Origin: Clostridioides difficile_A
GTDB lineage: Bacteria; Bacillota; Clostridia; Peptostreptococcales; Peptostreptococcaceae
Reading direction: 5' to 3'
Length of the DNA: 64,000 nt
Assembly (NCBI GenBank): GCA_945909635.1
Contig: OX246690.1
Location: 2,852,001 to 2,916,000, forward strand
Part shown: in pieces, positions 52,057 through 61,205 of the stretch
Numbering within the stretch: the first letter of the stretch is position 1
Layout: every line of letters begins with the position of its first letter
Notes under the pieces: generated by a model
Told to the model about the DNA's origin: nothing
The model's input: only the letters and a program-made list of their open reading frames with translations
Databases searched by the model: none
Translations under genes and position numbers: made by a program

Positions 52057-52686
52057 TTATTTTAATATATCATGTTCTAATAAATCTTTAAATGAGTCTA
52101 TAGAATATTCATATCCATCCACATTTCCAAATCCATATTTTGCATATATAAAAGGTATATTCACGAACTTAGCACTATTTGCATCACCTTGAGTGTCTCC
52201 AATATAAATTGGATTACTTAATTTATTTCTATCGATTATAAGCTTATTATTCTCACCTTTATGCAAACCAGTATTTCCAGGACATTCAAAATCTATAAAA
52301 TACTGTTCTAATTTATGTGCTTTTAAAAAAGATTCTATATATCCAGCCTGACAATTACTTACTATGAATAATTTATATTTTTGAGATAACAACTTCAGAG
52401 TATCTTCTATATCGTCAAATAACTTAGCTCCATTTTCAGATAAATAGTCACATTCTTTTAAAGAACATTCATTCAATAAATTCTTTCTTTCTTCTTCATT
52501 TAGATTTGGAAATAAACGATTAGCTATTTCATCAAAAGAAAGACCCATAACACTTCTAAACAACTCTCTTGTGACATTTAAGTCTATATCTTCATGTTTA
52601 TTTAAAACATCCTGCCAGACCTTGCATACTTCTTCAGTTGAATCCCATAATGTTCCATCTAAATCAAAAATAATACTATCTACCAC
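52057..52686 (-). CDS. HAD-superfamily hydrolase (phosphoglycolate phosphatase-like)
   Basis: About 209 residues from GTG at 52686, which has GGGGG 8 bases upstream. The frame stays open to 52809, but that part crosses a terminator and is not protein-like, so the short form is preferred. HAD motifs are IIFDLDGTLWDS (motif I, nucleophile Asp), FIVSNCQ (motif II), a Lys near KGENNKLIIDRN, and YIGDTQGDANSAKF (motif IV). The cap is of the helical C1 type. It is a small-molecule phosphatase of unknown substrate. Confidence 0.88.
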   Translation of the reverse strand: MVDSIIFDLDGTLWDSTEEVCKVWQDVLNKHEDIDLNVTRELFRSVMGLSFDEIANRLFPNLNEEERKNLLNECSLKECDYLSENGAKLFDDIEDTLKLLSQKYKLFIVSNCQAGYIESFLKAHKLEQYFIDFECPGNTGLHKGENNKLIIDRNKLSNPIYIGDTQGDANSAKFVNIPFIYAKYGFGNVDGYEYSIDSFKDLLEHDILK

Positions 52687-52742
52687 AAAAAAATCCCCCT
52701 TATGTCCAAAATTTATCATATATTTATAATTATATACTAAAA

Positions 52743-52786
52743 AACAGATACAATCATAAATATATTTTACTTGATTGTATCTGCTT
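52743..52786 (-). terminator. Terminator after thiN
   Basis: CAGATACAATCA and TGATTGTATCTG (12 bp) with a 15-base loop. On the minus strand it is followed by TTTTTTAG. It ends the rsgA-rpe-thiN group and argues that the HAD gene has its own promoter downstream. Confidence 0.87.
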
Positions 52787-52818
52787 TGTAATATAAAATC
52801 AATTGTCAAAATCGATTT

Positions 52819-53460
52819 TTATAAATTTCTAACTACAAGTGCACACCCTTGCTCTACTTTAATTCTGCAAGAATCACTTAGCATAACATTTGACATTCCA
52901 ATAGGCACAGAGTATTTCATATAATAGTTATCTAGAGGATATTCTAAACCAGTAAGTGTTACCCCTTTAGCATCTCCTTTTATAGCTATTACAGAAATAG
53001 TGTCACCTGCATTGCCATATAAGGTAATTTCCTCATTCATAACTATATACATTTCTTCTTTATCTGATAGTATTCTAGAATATATACCATCTTCTTTTAG
53101 ATAGTATAATAGATTTACATTGGTAATTGTATGGTCAATCCTTCCACCTAAAGCTCCAAAAAAATCAATATGATTTGCTTTAAGAGTCTTAGCTAAAAAA
53201 AGACAAAGCTCTGTATCAGTCTCATCTTTCTTAGATGGAAATTTTTCAAATTTAACACCTTTATTTCTATAGAAATCTACCTTTTCTTCTTCCACTGAAT
53301 CTAAATCGCCTAATATATAATCTGGCATGATTTCCATTTTGTAGGCATGATTTGCCCCTCCATCTGCACATATTATATAGTCATAACATTCTTTAGTTAT
53401 AATATCTCTTGTAATTTCGTAATCTTCAATTTCTCCATTTAAAATAATACATATTTTCAT
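52819..53460 (-). CDS. thiN: Thiamine pyrophosphokinase
   Basis: 213 residues. Transfers pyrophosphate from ATP to thiamine, making TPP. Signature blocks are IICADGGANHAYKMEIMPDYILGDLDSV (about 30-57), KDETDTELCLFLA, FFGALGGRIDHTITNVNLL, and TLTGLEYPLDNYYM near the C-terminus. It lies 8 bases after rpe. It is in the conserved rsgA-rpe-thiN order. Confidence 0.95.
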   Translation of the reverse strand: MKICIILNGEIEDYEITRDIITKECYDYIICADGGANHAYKMEIMPDYILGDLDSVEEEKVDFYRNKGVKFEKFPSKKDETDTELCLFLAKTLKANHIDFFGALGGRIDHTITNVNLLYYLKEDGIYSRILSDKEEMYIVMNEEITLYGNAGDTISVIAIKGDAKGVTLTGLEYPLDNYYMKYSVPIGMSNVMLSDSCRIKVEQGCALVVRNL

Positions 53461-53468
53461 TATTAAAT

Positions 53469-54140
53469 TTAAACCAATTCTTCAAGAGAAGCATTCTTTC
53501 TAAATAAATTAACTGTTTCTTGAATGTCATCACTTCCAAATATTGCAGAACCTGCTACTATTACATTAGCCCCTGCTTTTACAACTTCAGCCACATTTTT
53601 AGGGCTTATACCACCATCAACTTCTATATCGATGTTTAAGCCTTGATTATCTATAATAGCTTTTAACTCCTTAATTTTATCTAGAACACAAGGTATAAAT
53701 GATTGACCTCCAAATCCAGGATTAACAGACATTAATAATACCATATCCAAATCAGGTAGAACATGCTTAATAGTATCTATTGGTGTAGCTGGATTAAGTA
53801 CAACACCAGCTTTTATTCCATGTGATTTTATATTTTGTATAGTTCTATGTAGATGCACACAAGCTTCCTGATGAACAGTTATTATGTCACATCCTGCTTT
53901 TACAAACTCTTCAATATATTGGTCTGGATTTTCTATCATAAGATGAGCATCAAATACCATATTTATATTTTCTTTTTTTAAGCTTTTAACTACAAGTGGA
54001 CCTAATGTAATGTTTGGTACAAAGTGTCCATCCATTACATCGATATGAAGATACTCACATCCTGCACTCTCTACCTTTCTTACATCTTCCAATAATTTCG
54101 CAAAATCTGCTGATAATATTGATGGTGCTAATTTAATCAT
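53469..54140 (-). CDS. rpe: Ribulose-phosphate 3-epimerase
   Basis: 223 residues, TIM barrel of the pentose phosphate pathway interconverting ribulose-5-P and xylulose-5-P. APSILSADFAKL, HIDVMDGHFVPNITLGP with metal ligands, DAHLMIENPDQY, LMSVNPGFGGQSFI and DGGISPKNV are all present. It starts 4 bases after rsgA ends. Confidence 0.97.
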   Translation of the reverse strand: MIKLAPSILSADFAKLLEDVRKVESAGCEYLHIDVMDGHFVPNITLGPLVVKSLKKENINMVFDAHLMIENPDQYIEEFVKAGCDIITVHQEACVHLHRTIQNIKSHGIKAGVVLNPATPIDTIKHVLPDLDMVLLMSVNPGFGGQSFIPCVLDKIKELKAIIDNQGLNIDIEVDGGISPKNVAEVVKAGANVIVAGSAIFGSDDIQETVNLFRKNASLEELV

Positions 54141-54144
54141 ACTT

Positions 54145-55029
54145 CTAATACCTCCTACTGTTATTTTGTCTTATTTCATTTAGTAGCTGTATATAACTAT
54201 CATATCTTTCTTTAGATATTTCTCCATTTGCAACAGCTTCTTTTATAGCACAATTAGGTTCATTTTCGTGAATACATTTTGAACCAAACTTACAATCATT
54301 AAATTTATCAAACTCTATAAAATAATCTTTAAGCTCAACTTCTTCTATGTCTTCAAGTGCAAGCGAACTAAAACCTGGTGTATCTGCAACCATTCCACCA
54401 AATTCCAACTTTAAGAGTTCTGCATGGCGAGTAGTATGCTTTCCTCTTTTTATTTTATCACTTACTACTCCAGTTTGTAGTTTAAAGTTCGCATCTATTT
54501 CATTTAATAAGCTTGATTTTCCAACTCCAGATGGGCCTGCAAATACTACAACATTTTCCTTTAATTCTTCTTTTACTTTCTCTATATTTAACTTAGTAAT
54601 ATTACTTACTGGAATAACCTTATATCCACTAAGTTCATATATATTTTTAACAGTTTCTAACGTATCATTATCATCTAAATCTGCTTTTGTAAGGATTATT
54701 ACAGTTTCTAAATTTTCTTTTTCTGCCAAAACTATAAATCTATCTAAAAGAGACAAGTTTGGTTTAGGATTTTTTATTGCAAATACTATTAACGCCTTAT
54801 CTACGTTTGCTATAGGAGGTCTTATAAGTTCTGTATCTCTACTATCTATTTCTTCTAAAATACCTTTTTTTTCTTCTTCATCAACAATACTTATTTTTAC
54901 TCTATCACCAACTAAAGGTGTTATTTTCTTCTTTCTAAAGATTCCTCTAGCCTTGCATTCATAAATACCATTATCTGTATCAACATAATAAAATCCACTA
55001 ATCCCCTTTATAATTTTTCCTTCTAGCAT
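54145..55029 (-). CDS. rsgA: Small-subunit assembly GTPase RsgA
   Basis: 294 residues from ATG at 55029, which has GGGAGG with six-base spacing; the longer frame from 55074 lacks this. OB-fold N-terminus (GKIIKGISGFYYV), circularly permuted GTPase with NKADL-type ILTKADL, FAGPSGVGKSSLLNEI (P-loop), DTPGFSSL, and the zinc cluster CKFGSKCIHENEPNC. It checks maturation of the 30S decoding centre. It precedes rpe and thiN. Confidence 0.96.
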   Translation of the reverse strand: MLEGKIIKGISGFYYVDTDNGIYECKARGIFRKKKITPLVGDRVKISIVDEEEKKGILEEIDSRDTELIRPPIANVDKALIVFAIKNPKPNLSLLDRFIVLAEKENLETVIILTKADLDDNDTLETVKNIYELSGYKVIPVSNITKLNIEKVKEELKENVVVFAGPSGVGKSSLLNEIDANFKLQTGVVSDKIKRGKHTTRHAELLKLEFGGMVADTPGFSSLALEDIEEVELKDYFIEFDKFNDCKFGSKCIHENEPNCAIKEAVANGEISKERYDSYIQLLNEIRQNNSRRY

Positions 55030-55126
55030 CAAATGCCTCCCTTTATAAAATTTATATAAACACATACTGTTCATTAGCAGTATATCGTGTTATTATTTCC
55101 TATTTTTATATAATACCACATTTTTT

Positions 55127-55864
55127 TTAAATAACAAATCCTCCATTTGGGCTAATTACCTGACCAGTGATAAAATTTGATTTATCTGATGCTAAGAAAA
55201 TAGCACAATTTGCTATATCGTCTGGAGTACCTAGCCTCATTAGTGGAGTTTCTTCTACAAGAACATTTATATCTTCACTATTATATTCAGATAGCATGTC
55301 AGTATTAATGACTCCTGGAGCTATACTATTTATCCTAATATTTGATGGTCCAACTTCTTTAGCTAATGCCTTTGTCATACCTATTATACCTGCTTTTGTT
55401 ATAGAATAATGCACTTCACAAGAAGCACCTGATATTCCCCAAATCGAAGATATATTAATTATATTCCCTTTTTTTTCTGATATCATGTATTTTAAAGCCA
55501 CTTGTGAACAATAAAAACATCCTTTTAAGTTAATATTCATCATCCTATCCCAGTCTTCATCAGTTATATCTGTAAATAACTTGTCTTGACTTATACCAGC
55601 ATTATTTACAAGTACATCCAATCCACCAAATACTTTTACACAGTAATCTATCATATTCTCTACTTCTACTCTATTTGAAACATCTGCTTTAAAAAGTTTT
55701 ACATAGGAATTTTTTTCACTTAATTTAGTATATAACTCATTAGCTTCATCTTCTGACTTATTAAAATTTATTAATACATTATATCCTTCTTTTGCAAAAG
55801 CTTCAGACATAGCTTTACCAATACCTCTAGCTCCTCCTGTAATTAAAACTGTTTTATTTATCAT
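55127..55864 (-). CDS. Short-chain dehydrogenase (likely EF-P 5-aminopentanone reductase, YmfI-like)
   Basis: 245 residues, classical SDR: LITGGARGIGKAMSEAF (NADP site, about 6-22), NNAGIS, catalytic Ser in NISSIWGISGASCEVHYSITKAG with Tyr and Lys in YxxxK, and PGVINTDM. The SIWGxxGASCEVxYS block resembles YmfI, which completes the aminopentanol modification on elongation factor P, and not the generic FabG. That closer assignment is tentative. It sits between prkC and rsgA, which are usually adjacent. Confidence 0.82.
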   Translation of the reverse strand: MINKTVLITGGARGIGKAMSEAFAKEGYNVLINFNKSEDEANELYTKLSEKNSYVKLFKADVSNRVEVENMIDYCVKVFGGLDVLVNNAGISQDKLFTDITDEDWDRMMNINLKGCFYCSQVALKYMISEKKGNIINISSIWGISGASCEVHYSITKAGIIGMTKALAKEVGPSNIRINSIAPGVINTDMLSEYNSEDINVLVEETPLMRLGTPDDIANCAIFLASDKSNFITGQVISPNGGFVI

Positions 55865-55915
55865 AAATGCTTTTCTCCTTTATTATAACCAATTTCATAT
55901 TTTATACAAAACAAA

Positions 55916-55953
55916 CTGCCTCTTTAAAGAAAATAGTTTCCATAAAAAGACAG
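55916..55953 (-). terminator. Possible terminator after prkC
   Basis: CTGTCTTTTT and TAAAGAGGCAG pair on the minus strand with G-T pairs and a long loop, followed by TTTGTTTTG. It is weaker than the other terminators listed. Confidence 0.45.
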
Positions 55954-55971
55954 CTCTTATTTTGCTAATGT

Positions 55972-57990
55972 TTATTCTGTTTTACCAATATTTCCGCCAG
56001 TTCCAGATGGAGTTTCTCCATTTCCTCCTGAACTTGAACCTCCTGAATTATCTCCACTATTTCCTGAGTTTGAGCCTCCTGAGTTATCTCCATTTCCGCC
56101 CGAATTTGAACCTCCTGAGTTATCTCCATTATCTCCTGAGTTACTGCCATTATTTCCTGAGTTTCCGCCACTATTTCCTGAGTTTGAGCCTCCTGAGTTA
56201 CTACCATTATTTCCTGAATTTCCTCCACTGTTTCCTGAGTTTGAGCCTCCTGAGTTACTACCATTATTTCCTGAGTTTGAACCAGGTGTTTTTGTATCAT
56301 CATCAGGTGTTGTTGGTGTTTTGTCTGGTGTTGTTGGTGTCTGTGTATTTGATTTTTCTGAGCCTTTACTCACATATAGGTTTATCTCATCACCCTCTTG
56401 AGCTCTTGATGAACTAGCTCCTGGACTTTGATTTAAAACTGTACCTTCTTTATATATTGAACTATACTCATACTTAACTGTTCCCACTTTTAAATTATTT
56501 TCTTCAATAAGTTGTTTTGCATTACTCAAAGTGAGTCCTACTACATTAGGAACAGAAGCTTGATTTGCACCTTTACTTACAACAACATTTATAGTATCAC
56601 CCTTCTTAACATTTGTACTTCCTCCTTCAGGTGTCTGTGATATTATACAGTTTTCATCTACTTCACTACTATATTCTTCACTTTTTACACTTAAGGATAA
56701 TCCTTCTTTTTCAACAGTACTTTGAGCTTCTTCTAAAGTCATATTTACAAGATTAGGAACACTTAAAGACTTATTCCCAAATCCTCCTGCAAATAAAAAT
56801 TTATATGCTAAGAATACTTGAGCACATAATATCACTATTAAAATAGCAGCTATTACTTTTAATCTTTTTCTAGACTTTGGACTTTCCTGTTTTTTCTTCT
56901 TTTTCTTAGCCCTCTTACTTGGAGTATTCTTCAGTTTCTGATTCTTCTTAGCTCTCATTATCTCTTCCTCATCTTCATCTTCATCATCATCGTCTTCATA
57001 AAAATCATCGTAGTAATCATCATCTTCATCCAAATCAGCAACTTCAACAGGCTTGACTACTTTTTCGGGAGCTGGCTTTGCAAGTATTGGATTTACAACT
57101 TTATTAATTTCCTTTTCATCAATTTTCTTAGTTGCAAAATCATCATATTCTTTTATAAAATCTAAATCAATATTTTTTTCTATATACTCAATGTCTTCTA
57201 TCAATTCCTCAGCAGATTGATATCTATCTGCACTAGATTTTTCTGTAAGCTTTTTTATTGTAGTTCTTACACTTTGTGGAATCCTAACCTTTTCTTCTGA
57301 TGTAAAATCTATATCATCATTAATATGTTGAAGAGCTATAGAAATTGGACTATCTCCTCTAAATGGAACTTTTCCTATCAACATTTCATATAAAACTATA
57401 CCTAAAGAATACAAGTCAGCATTATTAGTTACAAATTTACCTTTGGCTTGTTCTGGTGAAAAATAATGTACTGAACCAATTATACTCCCAATATTGGTCA
57501 TTGTTGAGTTTGAGACAGCTTTAGCTATACCAAAATCAGCTACTTTTACTACTCTTCCTTCATTGGATATGAGAATATTATGAGGTTTTATATCTCTATG
57601 TATAATCCCCTTTTTATGCGCAGCACTAAGTGCCATAGCTATTTGTTTTGTTATATCTAATGCAGTATATTCATCTAATGTACCTTCATCTTGTATAATC
57701 TCTTTTAAGTTCTTACCATCTACAAACTCCATTACAATGTAGTGAACTTTTCCATCTTCACCAACATCATAAACATTTACTATATTTGGATGAGAAAGAC
57801 TCGCTACTGCCTCTGCCTCTCTTTTAAATTTTGTTAAAAATTCATCATCATCAACAAATTCAGGTCTAAGTACCTTGAGCGCAACGGTCCTATTTAATAA
57901 CCTGTCTTTAGCCTCATATACAAAGGCCATACCTCCATCACCAATCTTTCTGATGATTTCATATCGATTTCCTAAAATTGTATCTCCCAC
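55972..57990 (-). CDS. prkC: Membrane Ser/Thr protein kinase PrkC with two PASTA domains and a Ser/Gly/Asn tail
   Basis: 672 residues. The Hanks kinase domain (1-270) has IGDGGMAFVYEAK, Lys39 in VALKV, HRDIKPHN and ADFGIAK. Next is a bipolar linker, strongly acidic (about 318-345) then strongly basic (346-385), one membrane helix (about 385-405), PASTA 1 (SVPNLVNMTLEEAQ, from 408) and PASTA 2 (VPNVVGLTLSNAKQ), a Thr/Pro/Asp hinge and about 110 residues of Ser/Gly/Asn repeats. It senses muropeptide or lipid II-like ligands outside and phosphorylates targets in cell wall control. Two PASTA repeats is fewer than in Bacillus. Gene follows stp. Confidence 0.96.
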   Translation of the reverse strand: MGDTILGNRYEIIRKIGDGGMAFVYEAKDRLLNRTVALKVLRPEFVDDDEFLTKFKREAEAVASLSHPNIVNVYDVGEDGKVHYIVMEFVDGKNLKEIIQDEGTLDEYTALDITKQIAMALSAAHKKGIIHRDIKPHNILISNEGRVVKVADFGIAKAVSNSTMTNIGSIIGSVHYFSPEQAKGKFVTNNADLYSLGIVLYEMLIGKVPFRGDSPISIALQHINDDIDFTSEEKVRIPQSVRTTIKKLTEKSSADRYQSAEELIEDIEYIEKNIDLDFIKEYDDFATKKIDEKEINKVVNPILAKPAPEKVVKPVEVADLDEDDDYYDDFYEDDDDEDEDEEEIMRAKKNQKLKNTPSKRAKKKKKKQESPKSRKRLKVIAAILIVILCAQVFLAYKFLFAGGFGNKSLSVPNLVNMTLEEAQSTVEKEGLSLSVKSEEYSSEVDENCIISQTPEGGSTNVKKGDTINVVVSKGANQASVPNVVGLTLSNAKQLIEENNLKVGTVKYEYSSIYKEGTVLNQSPGASSSRAQEGDEINLYVSKGSEKSNTQTPTTPDKTPTTPDDDTKTPGSNSGNNGSNSGGSNSGNSGGNSGNNGSNSGGSNSGNSGGNSGNNGSNSGDNGDNSGGSNSGGNGDNSGGSNSGNSGDNSGGSSSGGNGETPSGTGGNIGKTE
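55990..56290 (-). repeat. Low-complexity tandem repeat encoding the PrkC tail
   Basis: The prkC 3' end consists of shuffled GGT/AAT/AGT-type codon units, read on the plus strand as repeats of TTTCCTGAG and TTTGAGCCTCC. The clearest copy is a 57-bp (19-codon) tandem unit whose two copies begin at 56168 and 56225 and differ at a few bases. All units keep the frame, as multiples of three. Length change by slippage or recombination between strains is plausible. Confidence 0.85.
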
Positions 57991-58006
57991 AATATCACCG
58001 TCCTAA

Positions 58007-58759
58007 TTATACTTTTATCACTATAACCGAAACATTATCTTTACCAGAAACATCATTGGCCATACTTATCAATTCTTCACTTATATTACTAATTCTCTCG
58101 TATTCATAATCTAATATTAAATCTCTTATATCTTCATCGTCAATAAACCCAGTTAATCCATCTGTCGCAAGAAGTATTATATCACTTTTTTTAATTTCTT
58201 TCTTAAAAATATCTACAACAACCATATCATCTGTTCCAATTGCTCTAGTTATTCTATTCCTTTGTGGATGTCTTCTTGCCTCCTCTTCTGTAATAACATG
58301 AGCCATCATAAGTTCTTCAACCACGGAATGGTCTATAGTTATTTTATCAAATTTTTCACCTGTTAACAAATAACATCTGCTATCTCCAACATTTGCCACA
58401 TATAAGACATTATTATATACTATAGCTGTAACTAATGTAGTTCCCATTCCTTCAAATTCTATATCTTCCATAGATTTTTTGTGCACAATTGAGTTTACAT
58501 TATTATAAGCCTGTTTTAATATATCATCTATATAGTCTATTTTTACATTATCATGCTGTAATAAGTTTTCTTTTAGAAAATCAATTATATTTTCTACTGC
58601 TAATTTACTGGCAACCTCACCTTTTTTATGACCGCCCATTCCATCAGCTATGGCAAATATTCCTATTGGACCATGTTCTGTATCTATAACTTCTCCCTCA
58701 CAATAGTCTTCATTGTTTTTTCTTATTTTACCTATATGGGAGGCACAACTATAAACCAT
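58007..58759 (-). CDS. stp: PP2C-type Ser/Thr protein phosphatase
   Basis: 250 residues. It opposes PrkC by dephosphorylating its targets. PPM motifs: KNNEDYC, FAIADGMGGHKKGEVAS (metal site), GTTLVTAIV, VANVGDSRCYLL, ITRAIGTD, LLATDGLTGF and GKDNVSVIVIKV at the C-terminus. It lies 16 bases before prkC in the standard stp-prkC pair and 19 bases after rlmN. Confidence 0.96.
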   Translation of the reverse strand: MVYSCASHIGKIRKNNEDYCEGEVIDTEHGPIGIFAIADGMGGHKKGEVASKLAVENIIDFLKENLLQHDNVKIDYIDDILKQAYNNVNSIVHKKSMEDIEFEGMGTTLVTAIVYNNVLYVANVGDSRCYLLTGEKFDKITIDHSVVEELMMAHVITEEEARRHPQRNRITRAIGTDDMVVVDIFKKEIKKSDIILLATDGLTGFIDDEDIRDLILDYEYERISNISEELISMANDVSGKDNVSVIVIKV

Positions 58760-58778
58760 ACGACTTCCTCCTTACAAA

Positions 58779-59810
58779 TTACTTGTATTTTCTTCTCAAT
58801 TGCCCACAAGCTCCACTAATATCAGAACCCATAGACATTCTAACTGTGGCAGGTATATTATTTTTCTCTAAACTATCCCTAAACTTATAAATAAATGCTT
58901 TATCAGGCTTTTCATATTCTCTTTCTTCAACTTTATTTATTGGAATTAAATTCACATGGCAAAGCATACCTTTTAGGAGCTTAGCTAATGCCCTTGCTTC
59001 TTGTTCTGAGTCATTTACTCCTTTTATAAGAGAATATTCAAATGTGACCCTTCTATTCGTCTTTTTTATATAATATCTACATGCATCCAATATTTCTTTA
59101 ATGGAGTAAGCATTGGCTACAGGCATAATTTTTCGCCTTTCTTCGTCATATGGTGAATGAAGTGATAAAGCTAAATTTATAGCTATTTTTAAGTCTGCCA
59201 ATTCATACATTTTAGGTACTATCCCACAAGTTGAAAGAGTTATGTGTCTATACCCTATATTAAGTCCATTTTTTTCATTAATTATCTTTAAAAATTGTTT
59301 TGTGTTTTCAAAATTATCAAGTGGCTCGCCACTTCCCATCAATACAAGATTTGATACTCTCTTTCCAGTATCTTCTTGAATTTTAATAACTTGGTCTAAA
59401 ATCTCCCAAGGTTCTAAATTTCTAATCAATCCATCCATTGTAGATGCACAGAAATTACATCCCATTCTACAACCCACTTGATTAGAAATACAGACAGTAA
59501 CCCTACTATCATAATCCATCATCACAGTTTCTATTATATTTCCATCATCTAATAAAAACAAATATTTTTTTGTACCATCTACTTTAGACTCTAATTTTAA
59601 TTCTATATCTATATGTCCTATACATGAGACTTCCTCTAATTTATTTCTCAAACTTTTTGGTATATTATTCATATCATCAAAAGTTTTTGCACCCTTATAT
59701 ATCCAGGCAAATATTTGACTTCCTCTAAAAGGCTTTTCATCTATAGTTTTCATAAATTCTTTAAGTTCATCTTCAGTAAAATTTTTTAATACTACCTTTT
59801 TCTTTTCCAT
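58779..59810 (-). CDS. rlmN: Dual-specificity 23S rRNA/tRNA adenine-C2 methyltransferase RlmN
   Basis: 343 residues from the ATG at 59810; a GTG at 59819 overlaps the rsmB stop and cannot be excluded. A radical SAM enzyme: the cluster motif is CRMGCNFCAS (CxxxCxxC), with LVLMGSGEPLDNF, the resolving Cys in HITLSTCGIVP and the methyl-carrying Cys in DISGACGQL near the C-terminus. It methylates A2503 of 23S rRNA and A37 of some tRNAs. Confidence 0.96.
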   Translation of the reverse strand: MEKKKVVLKNFTEDELKEFMKTIDEKPFRGSQIFAWIYKGAKTFDDMNNIPKSLRNKLEEVSCIGHIDIELKLESKVDGTKKYLFLLDDGNIIETVMMDYDSRVTVCISNQVGCRMGCNFCASTMDGLIRNLEPWEILDQVIKIQEDTGKRVSNLVLMGSGEPLDNFENTKQFLKIINEKNGLNIGYRHITLSTCGIVPKMYELADLKIAINLALSLHSPYDEERRKIMPVANAYSIKEILDACRYYIKKTNRRVTFEYSLIKGVNDSEQEARALAKLLKGMLCHVNLIPINKVEEREYEKPDKAFIYKFRDSLEKNNIPATVRMSMGSDISGACGQLRRKYK

Positions 59811-59818
59811 TATCTTCA

Positions 59819-61144
59819 CTACCTTATTCTCTTTAATTTTGCTATGAAAAAACCATCTATTCCATGAATATTAGGATATATCTTTAAATATCCTTTATCT
59901 TGATTATCCAAGTCTACATTTATTGTATCAATTGGAGTTAATTCAAAATTATTATTGTCTTCAATAAAAGAAGTAATTATATTTATATTTTCCACATCTT
60001 GAATTGTACATGTACTATATACTAAATTTCCACCAATCTTAACATACTTTGATGCATTTTCTAAAATTTGCTTTTGTATAGAAGTAATATCTTTTAATTC
60101 TTCTTCTTTCTTGTACTTAATTTCTGGCTTACGTCTTATTATGCCAAGGCCAGAGCAAGGAACATCTGCCAAAACATAATCGAATTTACTTATACTATTT
60201 TCATCAATTTCAGAAGCATCAAACTTTTCTACACATACATTTTTAATACCTAGCCTATTTACAGTAGCTTTTATAAGCTTTAATTTGTGGTCAAAAATAT
60301 CTCTAGCTATTACTTTACCAGTATTATTCATCAAAGTAGCTAAGTGAGTAGATTTTCCACCAGGAGCACTACATACATCCAAAACAGATGAATCTTCTTT
60401 TGGATTAATTACTTTCCCTACTATCATAGAACTTATATCTTGAATTGTAAATAAACCAGCCTTAAATAATTCATTTTTTTCTATATTCTTCATTTTTTCG
60501 ACTTTAATAGCTTCTTCTACCATAGGAACTTTAAAACATACAATACCCATTGCATTTAATTTTTCAATAAGTTCTTCTCTACTTGTTTTAAGTGTATTTG
60601 TTCTTATATAGATACTCGGCTTTTCATTGTTTGCTTCCAATAAATCTTCAGTAAATTCTTGTCCAAAATTATCCATCCAATTTTTTATAATCCAAGAATT
60701 ATAAGAATACTTTATAGATAGGTATTTTACACTATCTTCCTCAGTTATGTCCATTATAGTATCTTTACTTCTTATTTCATTTCTAAGAATAGCATTTATG
60801 AAACCAGAAGATTTTTTATCGTATTTCTTAGCTAATTTTACAGTTTCATTAACTGCTGCATAATCTGATATACTATCCAAAAATAAAATTTGATATGTTC
60901 CCATTCTTAAAAAGATTTTAACATAAGTTGACATTTTTTTTACTTTTATTTTTGAAAGTTTATTGATTATGTAATCTAAATAATACTTATTTTCTATTAC
61001 TCCATAGATTAATTCTGTTGCAAGTCCTCTATCCATATCACTTATTTCTAAGTTTTTAAAATGTTTGTTTATTGCAATATTTGAATAGTTATTGTTTTTC
61101 TCTATATCGCATAATACTTTAAATCCAATTTCTCTTGCGTCCAT
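59819..61144 (-). CDS. rsmB: 16S rRNA (cytosine967-C5)-methyltransferase RsmB
   Basis: 441 residues. An N-terminal NusB-like RNA-binding domain (about 1-135) precedes the Sun/RsmB methyltransferase: VLDVCSAPGGKSTHLATL (SAM site), FDYVLADVPCSGLGIIRRKPE (catalytic Cys), and LVYSTCTIQDVEN (second Cys). GGGAG precedes the ATG. A strong terminator lies only about 27 bases upstream of it. Confidence 0.96.
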   Translation of the reverse strand: MDAREIGFKVLCDIEKNNNYSNIAINKHFKNLEISDMDRGLATELIYGVIENKYYLDYIINKLSKIKVKKMSTYVKIFLRMGTYQILFLDSISDYAAVNETVKLAKKYDKKSSGFINAILRNEIRSKDTIMDITEEDSVKYLSIKYSYNSWIIKNWMDNFGQEFTEDLLEANNEKPSIYIRTNTLKTSREELIEKLNAMGIVCFKVPMVEEAIKVEKMKNIEKNELFKAGLFTIQDISSMIVGKVINPKEDSSVLDVCSAPGGKSTHLATLMNNTGKVIARDIFDHKLKLIKATVNRLGIKNVCVEKFDASEIDENSISKFDYVLADVPCSGLGIIRRKPEIKYKKEEELKDITSIQKQILENASKYVKIGGNLVYSTCTIQDVENINIITSFIEDNNNFELTPIDTINVDLDNQDKGYLKIYPNIHGIDGFFIAKLKRIR

Positions 61145-61170
61145 ATAAATTTCTCCCTTTTATTAAACAT

Positions 61171-61196
61171 AAAAAAGGGTTGTTTCTAAACAACCC
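61171..61196 (-). terminator. Terminator between yugP and rsmB
   Basis: GGGTTGTTT and AAACAACCC (9 bp, 2-base loop on the plus-strand reading) with TTTTTT on the minus strand. It lies 10 bases after the peptidase stop and just upstream of the rsmB ribosome binding site, within a run of same-strand genes. Confidence 0.87.
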
Positions 61197-61205
61197 ACTT
61201 TACTT

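Noticed and set aside
52687..52809. N-terminal extension of the HAD hydrolase
   Set aside because: The added codons run through the thiN terminator and an AT-rich promoter-like area. GTG at 52686 has a proper ribosome binding site.
55990..56290. Possible CRISPR-like repeat array
   Set aside because: Units are in-frame multiples of three, without unique spacers, and lie inside prkC.
55962..56417. Open frames on both strands within the prkC tail region
   Set aside because: The low-complexity repeat keeps several frames open at once. The Leu/Tyr/His-rich plus-strand translation is an artefact of the Ser/Gly/Asn codons of prkC.
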